DNA of 5,160 bases from DASXRA01 sp036506155 (GTDB lineage Bacteria; Actinomycetota; Actinomycetes; Mycobacteriales; Jatrophihabitantaceae), in contig DASXSF010000017.1 of the NCBI GenBank assembly GCA_036506155.1, positions 1 to 5,160 of the forward strand, read 5' to 3'. Positions 1 through 5,160 of the stretch are shown piece by piece. The position numbers and the translations under genes are program-made. The notes beneath the pieces were generated by a model. The model did no database searches. It saw nothing but the letters and a program-made list of their open reading frames with translations, and was not told the DNA's origin. Position 1 is the first letter of the stretch; each line of letters opens with the position of its first letter.

Positions 1-1
1 G

Positions 2-241
2 GCCCCGTTCATGTTCCTGCTGTTCGGCAACTCGCAGGCGCTGTTGCTGGACACCGGCGCCACGGCTAACCCGTCATACTTCCCGCTGCGCCGGACCGTC
101 GACGAGCTGATCGCCGCCTGGCTGGCCGACAATCCCCGCGACGGCTACGGGCTTACCGTCGCCCACACCCACGGCCATGACGACCATGTCGCCGGCGACG
201 GTGTCCCGAGACATCACAGGGGTCGGGGTGGCGGGATTTGA
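2..241 (+). pseudogene. MBL-fold metallo-hydrolase, N-terminal fragment truncated at both ends
   Basis: The frame is open from the first bases of the window and reads a metallo-beta-lactamase-fold hydrolase. It shows a hydrophobic strand (FMFLLFGNSQALLLDTGAT), then a helix region, then the metal-binding motif HTHGHDDH (the family HxHxDH, with the second metal Asp-His pair) near base 170. In intact MBL enzymes this motif binds the catalytic zinc ions, and about 150 or more residues with further ligands follow. Here the family resemblance stops after VAGDG at about base 202. The frame then reads through an inverted repeat and antisense tRNA sequence to a TGA at 239-241, so the last 12 residues are chimeric. 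The beginning of the gene lies outside the window. The product cannot have a complete metal site and is most likely inactive. The substrate cannot be told. Confidence 0.75.
202..213. repeat. Short inverted repeat at the MBL truncation point, possible insertion-element end
   Basis: The 12 bases tgtcccgagaca form a TGTC/GACA inverted repeat around a CCGA centre. It sits exactly where the MBL reading frame loses its family sequence and just before the tRNA fragment. The position suggests the end of a mobile element or a recombination scar. I recall similar strings near actinobacterial transposases, but nothing else in the window confirms this. Confidence 0.35.
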
Positions 242-258
242 ACCCATGACCTCTTCGT
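222..258 (-). tRNA. tRNA 3'-half fragment, probably tRNA-Pro (attachment-site scar)
   Basis: Read on the minus strand, this stretch carries the 3' strand of an anticodon stem (ACGAAG), a variable loop, a T-arm with the loop TTCAAAT, and the acceptor strand CACCCCGA. This order and sequence match the 3' half of actinobacterial tRNA-Pro. The match stops abruptly at about base 258, so the anticodon, D-arm and 5' acceptor strand are absent and no tRNA can be made. The T-stem outer pair is A-C where G-C is usual, which also suggests a non-functional copy. CCA is not encoded. A 3' tRNA half is what a tRNA-targeting integrative element leaves at its distal attachment site. The amino-acid identity is a judgement from memory of the family. 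Confidence 0.6.
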
Positions 259-282
259 GTTGCTGCTTCCATTCTCCGGGAA

Positions 283-534
283 GCCGATCGATGTGACGTG
301 TGCCGGATGGTGCAGCGGATCGCGAAGGCCGCGCGGATCCCGCGGCATATCAGCCCTCACTCGCTGCGGCACGCCGCGATAACCAATGCGCTGGATGCCT
401 GCGTCCCGCTGCGCGATGCGCAGATCCTGGCCCGCCACGCCGACCCCAGGACCACCGAACATTACGACCGCGCCCGCGGCAACCTCGACCGTCACGGCGT
501 CCACTTCCTCACCGCCTACGTCGCCGGCGTCTGA
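283..534 (+). pseudogene. Tyrosine recombinase (integrase), C-terminal catalytic remnant
   Basis: This is the end of a tyrosine recombinase of the XerC/D or phage-integrase type, which cuts and rejoins DNA through a 3'-phosphotyrosine. It shows the box II motif HSLRH (HxxR, near base 360), a helix ending LARHADPRTTEHYDRAR with the second catalytic His (in ARHAD) and the nucleophile Tyr (in EHYDR, codon near 463-465), and a short tail ending AYVAGV. The upstream frame is closed by a TGA at 247-249. The core-binding domain and box I catalytic Arg, some 200 or more residues, are therefore missing. A GTG at 298 is the first plausible start but probably does not give a functional enzyme. The remnant lies directly beside the tRNA 3' fragment, as expected for a tRNA-targeting element, but its missing 5' side faces the tRNA, so the region has been rearranged. 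Confidence 0.8.
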
Positions 535-598
535 GGGGTGCCGTGCCCGCACCTCCGAGCGCGGAGTGGATGCATCAGTTCCGCCCAGATCGGGCAGG

Positions 599-679
599 CT
601 AGTCGAACGGGTTGATGATGGGCAGCCCGGCCGTGGTGGAGAAGTCGCTGACGTTGCGTGTCGCCAGCTCGTAGCCGCC
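599..679 (-). pseudogene. VapC-like PIN-domain toxin, C-terminal remnant
   Basis: The last residues before the TAG at 599-601 read YELATRNVSDF, then a short linker, then GLPIINPFD. This is the typical ending of VapC/FitB-type PIN ribonucleases: the TRN motif, an Asp-Phe pair contributing to the metal site, and a final I/V-NP segment. About 25 residues are recognisable. Further upstream the frame no longer resembles a PIN domain: the conserved N-terminal Asp and the central acidic residues are absent. No antitoxin gene is visible. In VapBC loci the toxin cleaves RNA and is neutralised by VapB. Here only a tail survives, between the LanC-like gene and the integrase remnant, and it is likely non-functional. 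Confidence 0.6.
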
Positions 680-746
680 GGCGAAGCGCGGGTGCTGCTC
701 GACGTCTTCAGTCACACCGCCGCGCTCGGCCGCGCATCGGCGGCCA

Positions 747-2060
747 TCAGGCCGGGAGTGTCCACCAGGTGTCCATGCGGGCGACGGCCTCAGCCTCGCG
801 GCCCTGTTCGAGGACCCGGGCGAGACGGTACAGGTAGGCGGCGATGCCGGCCGCACCCTGCATCCAACCCGTGCCGGGCGGCAGCAGTGGATCCTCGTTG
901 CGGTGTTCGACGAAGCGCCAGAAGGCGTGCGTGCCATCATCGAGAGCGCGACTGACGAGGGCGTCGCCGAGGGTGAGGGCAAAGGCGAGGTCAGCATCAC
1001 GGCCGTGGCGTTGCCACACGTTCAGCATGACATCACCGGCGCCCGCCGTTCCACAGCAGCGGCCGTCGTTGTCCCAGAAGCCTGGATAGAGCCGCTCGGG
1101 AATCCCGGAGACCTGCAGTGAGTGCACGCACGCCGCTTCGAGTTCGGCCGGCGTGCGGCTACCGACGGCCGAAACTGCGGCCCTGTCGAGGGCCGCGAAC
1201 AGCAAGGAGGTCCCCGTCGGTCCGTGACACCAGGAGTAGGTGAACGTGTCCAGGTCGGGGAGTCCGGGGATCCGGTGCGGCAGACGCAGCCCGCCGTCGG
1301 TGGTGTCGGCGAGGGTCAGCAAGTACTCGGCGCCCGACGTGGCCAGGGCGACCAGGTCGGGTCGGTCGAGCGTCATCCCGGCAGCCGCGAGCGCGGCAGC
1401 GGTCCCCGCTTGACCGTGCGACCAGTTCGGCATCTGGACGTCGTCGCCGAGCAGGAAGCGCAACGGTACGAACGGCCAGTACGCCCCACCGTCGCGCGGC
1501 TCCGTCTCGGCGACCAGGATGTCGACGGCCTCCGCGGCAAGCTCTGACGCGTCCGGCACCTGGTGCCGCTGCGCCCACAGGGCGCCGAGCAGGACGCCGG
1601 CCGTGCCCAAGGTGGCGTCGTTGCAGCGTCCGTCGACGGTTGCCCGCGGCGGCTCGATCCACGACGATGGCCACCCGACCGGCGTGGCGAGCTCCCGCAA
1701 CCGGCCGACCGCCAGATCTGCACCTTCGGCATCCAGTGCGATGAGCACGCCGATCGTGCTGGTCAGCCCGTCGAAGTAGTCGTATGCCGTCTGCTGGGAG
1801 ATGCGGTCGACGAGCGACTCACAGATCTCCTCGCCAACGGCGAGCTCTGCGGCCGTCAAGGGCCGAGTCAGCCGGATCTCCGCCATCGCGTGCGCCAACC
1901 CGCCCACACCGGAGTGCATGCCGACGGCGAACTCCCCTCGCATGGTCTGCTCCGGATGTTCGGCGAGCCAAACCCCCTCAGCGTCCCGACGCACCTGGGT
2001 CAGCACCCAGGCCCAAGCACGCTCGGCCAGCTCCCGGTAGGTCGGCGGATCGGACGGCAC
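747..2060 (-). CDS. LanC-like protein (lanthionine synthetase C family), free-standing, three-Cys zinc site
   Basis: The 437-aa protein has the repeated glycine motifs of the LanC alpha-toroid: HSGVGG (49-54), GLTSTIG (98-104), LGTAG (151-155), HGQAG (215-219), HGPTG (279-283), CGTAG (336-340) and QGAAG (401-405). Seven repeats and this length fit a full LanC domain. LanC enzymes add cysteine thiols to dehydrated Ser/Thr in a precursor peptide, using zinc. Predicted ligands are C278 (WCHG) and C335-C336 (CCG, where canonical LanC has CHG). D94 in YDYFDG and H215 in WSHG match conserved active-site positions. The Arg four residues before the first zinc Cys in NisC appears to be Thr274, and the following Tyr is His279. 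The GTG at 2060 is the first start after an upstream in-frame stop; the nearest Shine-Dalgarno-like GAGGG (2076-2080) is rather far, so the start is uncertain. No dehydratase or precursor is seen, so the substrate and even cyclase activity are unproven. Confidence 0.88.
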   Translation of the reverse strand: MPSDPPTYRELAERAWAWVLTQVRRDAEGVWLAEHPEQTMRGEFAVGMHSGVGGLAHAMAEIRLTRPLTAAELAVGEEICESLVDRISQQTAYDYFDGLTSTIGVLIALDAEGADLAVGRLRELATPVGWPSSWIEPPRATVDGRCNDATLGTAGVLLGALWAQRHQVPDASELAAEAVDILVAETEPRDGGAYWPFVPLRFLLGDDVQMPNWSHGQAGTAAALAAAGMTLDRPDLVALATSGAEYLLTLADTTDGGLRLPHRIPGLPDLDTFTYSWCHGPTGTSLLFAALDRAAVSAVGSRTPAELEAACVHSLQVSGIPERLYPGFWDNDGRCCGTAGAGDVMLNVWQRHGRDADLAFALTLGDALVSRALDDGTHAFWRFVEHRNEDPLLPPGTGWMQGAAGIAAYLYRLARVLEQGREAEAVARMDTWWTLPA

Positions 2061-2146
2061 TCGACGATCGTGGCACCCTCATCGCCCCTGCGACCACTCG
2101 TGAACCTTGAGTCAATCCGCCACGTCAGCGGTCACCGGCGCATGAG
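2061..2146 (-). other. Intergenic spacer with TTGACTCAA palindrome upstream of the LanC-like gene
   Basis: The 86-base spacer between the DUF3883 stop and the LanC-like start holds a 9-base palindrome, TTGACTCAA on the minus strand (2107-2115), about 47 bases upstream of the GTG. Its first six bases resemble a -35 box, but no good -10 element is seen 16-18 bases downstream. It could be an operator half-site or chance. The LanC-like gene may have its own promoter here or be read from upstream. Confidence 0.25.
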
Positions 2147-2997
2147 TCAGTCGGCGAACGCTTCGTCGGGGAGGCGAACTTGAAAGAGCGCGGGCTCGGC
2201 GTAGGAGACCGCCGTAGGGCCGTCCAGTTCGCACCAACCCGGCTCACCGAGAGCATCCGTACGACGACGAGACGCCAGTTCACATCCACCCGCGCGGCCT
2301 TGTGCTCGTTCGCCGTCAGGAAGGACCGGACCAGTGAGCCAGCGACTCCCTTCACCTCCACGTGGAGCTCCTCGTTGCCGCGAGCGGTGGTGAGGTCCCA
2401 GCCGCAGCGCGCAGCCTCGACGCTCGTAACTTGGTAGCCCTCTGCCTCGTAGGCGTCCGTGACGTGCTGGACAGCGGCCTTCTCGACCTTCCGGTTCTGC
2501 TCTGCAGTACCAAACCCGGCGCCTTGGACGACTGGTGGAAGAGGAGCCGCCTCGGTCGCCTGTCCGAACCAGAGTTCTTCGAGGGCCGCGCCATGCTCGG
2601 TGATGTCGCGCCCGGAGCTGTAAATGTTGTCCCACTTGACCGCGGGTATGGCTGCCTTCAGATCGTGGATGTCCACTCGCTGTACAAGAGGTACCGCTTC
2701 GAGCCAGGTCACGTAGACGTACTGTGCTGTCCCGCCGTCGTCAGGTCAGGAGTCATCGGTGGATGGCTCGCTCGTGATGTCACCGATTGCGACGAGCCCG
2801 CGCCCATGTGTGCCCTGCCTGAGTAGGTAGGCGCGGTCGCCGGGCTCGATGCCCTGGACACGGTTACCGACGCTCCAACGGCCGTCGTAGGTCCGGCTTT
2901 CGGACGTGCCGTCAACCATCTCGATCTCCCACTGCTCGGGAGACCACTGCTCGTCGTTATGTAGGCCCGGATTCCACGTCGGAAGGATGTGGCGCAT
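2147..2997 (-). pseudogene. EVE-like domain/DUF3883 fusion protein, disrupted by an in-frame TGA and a frameshift
   Basis: Residues 1-83 from the ATG at 2997 look like an EVE/PUA-like domain (PTWNPG near the start, RWSVGNR at 40-46, GDRAYLLRQG at 53-62, GRGLVAIG at 65-72). EVE-type domains recognise modified bases. A TGA at 2746-2748 follows, and the same frame then continues without a break through DDGGTAQYVYVTW into DUF3883 (EQNRKVE; CGWDL with D201; EELHVEVKG with E214 and K216, a PD-(D/E)XK-like set). Near 2257 one base is missing. The correct C-terminus, ending LPDEAFAD, lies in another frame that stops at 2147-2149. Repairing both lesions gives 283 aa. The GTG at 2712 is the first start after the TGA and has no Shine-Dalgarno sequence. 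A TTG at 3036 could extend the N-terminus, but the ATG at 2997 fits the domain start better. EVE-DUF3883 fusions are plausibly modification-dependent restriction factors; this copy is probably dead. Confidence 0.75.
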
Positions 2998-3049
2998 GGG
3001 ACCGAGTCTGACAGCGGACAGATCGGTTGGCTTCAAGAACTCTCCCGAA

Positions 3050-3063
3050 GTAAGGCGACTTAC
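3050..3063. repeat. Small hairpin GTAAG-GCGA-CTTAC upstream of the EVE-like gene
   Basis: A perfect 5-bp inverted repeat with a GCGA (GNRA-type) loop lies about 53-66 bases upstream of the ATG at 2997. It could be an operator or a small RNA stem. It has no U-tract, so it is not a convincing terminator. The rest of 2998-3210 has no gene or strong terminator that I can see. Confidence 0.25.
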
Positions 3064-3210
3064 CTGCCCTCCGTCAAAGCGCTGAGCACTGCAAACAAAC
3101 GGTCAGGCAGGACGTGGATCGGGCTCCGCCGCATCATGCCGGGGCAGCAGCCCGTGCGTCATTCCGCCGCGTATCCCGTCGAGACTGATGCGCCAGCGCC
3201 GGAGTGATCC

Positions 3211-3801
3211 TCAGGGGCGCAGTCCCGGCCGCAGGGCCACGGCACAGGCTGCAGCGCCGCTGAGCGCGACCCCCAGCCACACCGTCCGCACGGGGTCTGG
3301 GAAGTCGCCTATCGGGTAGAGGGTGCCCCAACTGAACAACCCCGCGAACGTCACCGGCGCCACCACAGCCACAGCCACCACCGGCGCGAGCGCAGCGCCG
3401 GGCGCCGGCACGAGCCGGCGCGATGCCAGGGCCGCCGAGCCGGCGACGAGCAGGACAGCGGCGCCGCCCACCAGCCACCACCCCTGCCGCGCGAGCGGCA
3501 CGTCTCCCGGTCGGAGTGCCACCACCACGGCCCACACCGCCAACGGCACCAGCGCCGCGGCGAGCCGGTTGGCGCGCCGCCAGCGCGTGCCCCGTGGCGT
3601 CACGGCCACCACCGGCAGGGCGTCCTCGTCGTAGACGAACGCGGCTGCGGCCGCACAGCAGGCGAGGAGTGCGGGTGCGAGTACGACGGCCGCGTCTGGC
3701 CACCGCGCCAGGAGCAGCGCGGTGATGGCAGCGACGCCACAGCCCACCAGGACCGGGAGCCACGCGACTCCGCGCCGTAGGTACCAGAGCCGAGCGCTCA
3801 A
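3211..3801 (-). CDS. Six-helix integral membrane protein, last gene of ABC exporter operon
   Basis: The 196-aa protein has about six predicted transmembrane segments (roughly residues 12-32, 36-57, 79-97, 106-127, 136-156, 172-191). Its basic N-terminus (ARLWYLRR) resembles the start of ABC-2 type permeases. I do not recognise a named family. The chosen start is the TTG at 3799-3801, which overlaps the TGA of the upstream permease (TTGA). An AAGGTGA Shine-Dalgarno sequence lies 4-7 bases before it. No ATG or GTG is available nearby in this frame, and the longer upstream extension of the frame is only a shadow of the permease gene. Tight coupling suggests it is a second membrane subunit or accessory protein of the same transporter, made with the permease. 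The substrate is unknown. Confidence 0.72.
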   Translation of the reverse strand: MSARLWYLRRGVAWLPVLVGCGVAAITALLLARWPDAAVVLAPALLACCAAAAAFVYDEDALPVVAVTPRGTRWRRANRLAAALVPLAVWAVVVALRPGDVPLARQGWWLVGGAAVLLVAGSAALASRRLVPAPGAALAPVVAVAVVAPVTFAGLFSWGTLYPIGDFPDPVRTVWLGVALSGAAACAVALRPGLRP

Positions 3802-4691
3802 CTCTTCACCTTGAACGGGATTGGTTCGGACACCCGGTTGTCGTGGTTGCCGGTCATGACCCCGAGGGCGAAGAGTGCCAGCGCGGTCGTCGCGAGGGCC
3901 GCGATGACCGTGTGGAACCTCGGCGTCCGGGCCGTGCGGTCGTGCCACATCGCCGCCAGGACCGCGAGGGCCCCCAGGGCCAGCAGGTAGCCGAGGTACG
4001 CCCCGGGGTTGCCGGCCAACAGCGTCTGGGTGCCGTCCGCGTCGGTGCCGGAGTGGAACATAGCCCACGGCACCCAGAGCCGCCATTCCGAGCTTCCGGT
4101 CTCGAGGAGCGGGACCTGCCCGAGCAAGCTCACCACGATGAGGGCGACCACCACGACGGCCGAAGCGCCCCGGAACCTCAGCCAGCGGCCGGTGAGCACG
4201 CCCAGCAGCGCACCGCCGAGGCACGCGGCCGGACAGAGGAGCACAATGCTCCACACCTGCCAGTCGGGCAGCGTGTCGAACCACCACTCCTGCGCGGCCA
4301 CGCCCTGCACCTGCGCGTCGATGACGACAGCGGCCGAGAACGCCAGCCCGGCCAGGAGCGGTGGGATCCCGGCCGCGGCGAGCGCGAGTGTACGGCGTGC
4401 CTCTGTGCCAGGCGCGGTGGCGACCGCCTCGACGGCGACCTCGGTGGAACGGGTGAGCCGCGCGGCGGCGATCACGCTGGTCAGACCGATGTAGAACGCG
4501 CCCAGCACCGGGAGGGTCAGCACGTCGGGGACCACCTCGTCGTCGTTGAGGGCCAGAAAGAGCGCCAGCACGACGTAGGCGAGGACGACACCGAGCAGGA
4601 AGACGGGGTGGCGGGCCATCCGGCGTGCCTCGATGATGGCCATCGCCCGGTGCCCGGCGATGCCGGACGCGGACACGGAAAGACTGCTCAT
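3798..4691 (-). CDS. ABC-2 type transporter permease
   Basis: The 297-aa protein has an ABC-2-permease-like N-terminus (IIEARRMARHPVFLLGVVLA) and about seven predicted transmembrane helices (roughly 29-48, 58-78, 103-123, 146-168, 175-193, 231-248, 260-280). A probable extracytoplasmic loop around 195-230 is rich in Gly, Ser and Asp. Together with the ATPase encoded 63 bases upstream it would form the membrane pore of an exporter. Such exporters move drugs, lipids or peptides outward, but the sequence does not show which. The ATG at 4691 is preceded by GGAGA at good spacing. The stop overlaps the next gene's TTG start. No signal peptide beyond the first helix is evident. Confidence 0.85.
   Translation of the reverse strand: MSSLSVSASGIAGHRAMAIIEARRMARHPVFLLGVVLAYVVLALFLALNDDEVVPDVLTLPVLGAFYIGLTSVIAAARLTRSTEVAVEAVATAPGTEARRTLALAAAGIPPLLAGLAFSAAVVIDAQVQGVAAQEWWFDTLPDWQVWSIVLLCPAACLGGALLGVLTGRWLRFRGASAVVVVALIVVSLLGQVPLLETGSSEWRLWVPWAMFHSGTDADGTQTLLAGNPGAYLGYLLALGALAVLAAMWHDRTARTPRFHTVIAALATTALALFALGVMTGNHDNRVSEPIPFKVKS
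3806..3812 (-). promoter_or_regulatory. Ribosome binding site for the TTG-start membrane protein
   Basis: AAGGTGA on the minus strand lies four bases before the TTG at 3801, inside the end of the permease gene. It supports the TTG start and translational coupling through the TTGA overlap. Confidence 0.55.
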
Positions 4692-4695
4692 GGTT

Positions 4696-4700
4696 TCTCC
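4696..4700 (-). promoter_or_regulatory. Ribosome binding site of the ABC-2 permease
   Basis: GGAGA on the minus strand lies four bases before the ATG at 4691 and supports that start. Confidence 0.6.
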
Positions 4701-4754
4701 AAGCGTGGTGGGGCGTGAGTGACAGAGAAGTGGCGACAGTGCCGGACTGGCAGG

Positions 4755-5160
4755 TCAGGCGGGTGCGCGGACCCGCCGCGCGTCGGGCCCGAGCATGAGC
4801 AGGTAGGCGTCCTCGAGGGTGGGCTCGGCGGGGTCCGCGCCGGCCGGCGGCGTGCCGCCGACGACGTGGTGACGGCCGGTGCCGGTGCGCCAGCTGACCA
4901 ACGCGTCGTCACCGGGCTCGTCGGCCAGCCAGACCCTCCCCACCGCGGTGGCGACCAGGTCGGTGACGGCGCCATCGAAGCGGATGGCCCCGCCCGCGAG
5001 CACGACCACCCGCTCGCACAGCGCCGCGACGTCCTCGGTCTGGTGGGTGGAGAGCAGCACCGTCGAGCGGTGGCCGAGGGTGGAGAGCGTGCGCCGCAGG
5101 TCGGCGCGCTGCGCCGGGTCGAGGCTGGTGGTCGGCTCGTCGAGCACGAGCAGCCGCGGG
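4755..5160 (-). CDS. ABC transporter ATP-binding protein, C-terminal part (runs off the window)
   Basis: The visible 134 residues begin at the Walker B motif (LLVLDEP) with the D-loop (SLDP) and contain the H-loop His in LLSTHQTEDVAALCERV. The switch region is followed by a drug-exporter-type C-terminal domain ending PTLEDAYLLML, then a short basic tail. Walker A, the Q-loop and the ABC signature (LSGGQ) should lie upstream, beyond base 5160. The protein would hydrolyse ATP in the cytoplasm to power the permease encoded immediately downstream. It ends at a TGA at 4755-4757, 63 bases before the permease ATG. No terminator is seen in the gap, so the three genes are likely one transcript. The C-terminal domain is of the DrrA/CcmA-like type common in actinobacterial exporters, so the substrate remains open. 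Confidence 0.9.
   Translation of the reverse strand, partial: PRLLVLDEPTTSLDPAQRADLRRTLSTLGHRSTVLLSTHQTEDVAALCERVVVLAGGAIRFDGAVTDLVATAVGRVWLADEPGDDALVSWRTGTGRHHVVGGTPPAGADPAEPTLEDAYLLMLGPDARRVRAPA

Noticed and set aside
386..955. Plus-strand frame running from the integrase remnant into the LanC-like region
   Set aside because: It overlaps the integrase in another frame and continues antisense to the PIN tail and LanC-like C-terminus, with no domain of its own.
2087..2115. Promoter with TTGACT as -35 before the LanC-like gene
   Set aside because: No sequence resembling a -10 box (TAnnnT) is present 16-18 bases downstream, so only the palindrome is noted.
1563..2183. Plus-strand open frames opposite the LanC-like gene (also 1122-1547 and 1784-2110)
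   Set aside because: They are shadows of the LanC-like gene, whose seven glycine repeats and zinc motifs clearly fix the coding strand.
2362..2826. Plus-strand 154-codon frame opposite the DUF3883 region
   Set aside because: The minus strand carries the clear DUF3883 motifs, and this frame matches no family I recognise.
2989..3207. Plus-strand 72-codon frame in the gap before the membrane protein
   Set aside because: It has no ribosome site, mixed composition and no recognisable motif. The region reads as non-coding spacer.
3802..4287. Upstream extension of the 3211-3801 frame, giving a 358-aa protein
   Set aside because: The extension lies antiphase over the permease gene, is rich in Arg, Gly and Pro, and has no membrane segments. 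Only the last 196 residues look like a real protein.
3843..4718. Plus-strand open frame of 291 codons opposite the permease
   Set aside because: The Arg/Gly/His/Glu-rich composition is typical of antisense reading of high-GC membrane protein genes, and there is no recognisable domain.

Overview
The window is high-GC DNA with strong G/C bias at third codon positions and frequent GTG and TTG starts. The gene families point to an actinomycete, possibly Micromonospora- or Streptomyces-like, though the genus is not determined. All the apparently intact genes lie on the minus strand. The plus strand carries only broken fragments at the left edge.

Left edge (1-680) is a junk-yard of gene remnants. 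It starts with the N-terminal part of a metallo-beta-lactamase-fold hydrolase (plus strand), cut just after its metal-binding HxHxDH motif. Next come a short inverted repeat that looks like a mobile-element end and the 3' half of a tRNA (probably tRNA-Pro, minus strand). The C-terminal catalytic end of a tyrosine recombinase follows on the plus strand. A last fragment is the C-terminal tail of a VapC-like PIN toxin (minus strand). A tRNA 3' end beside an integrase fragment is the usual scar of a tRNA-integrating element.

Centre (747-2997) has two minus-strand loci. One is an intact 437-aa free-standing LanC-like protein with an unusual three-cysteine (CCG-type) predicted zinc site. The other, upstream of it, is a broken gene that joins an EVE-like N-terminal domain to a DUF3883 domain with a PD-(D/E)XK-like nuclease motif. 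Its frame is interrupted twice: an in-frame TGA where a Trp codon is expected, and a one-base loss near the C-terminus. Repairing both gives one 283-aa protein resembling a modification-dependent restriction factor.

Right side (3211-5160) is the end of an ABC-2-type export operon, transcribed leftward: the C-terminal part of an ABC ATPase (running off the window), a 297-aa seven-helix permease, and a 196-aa six-helix membrane protein. The last gene starts on a TTG that overlaps the TGA of the permease gene. This block is visibly more GC-rich than the EVE/DUF3883 region.

Overall this looks like the edge of a decaying genomic island next to a probable exporter operon. No precursor peptide, lanthipeptide dehydratase or CRISPR array was seen, so a link between the LanC-like protein and the exporter is only a possibility.
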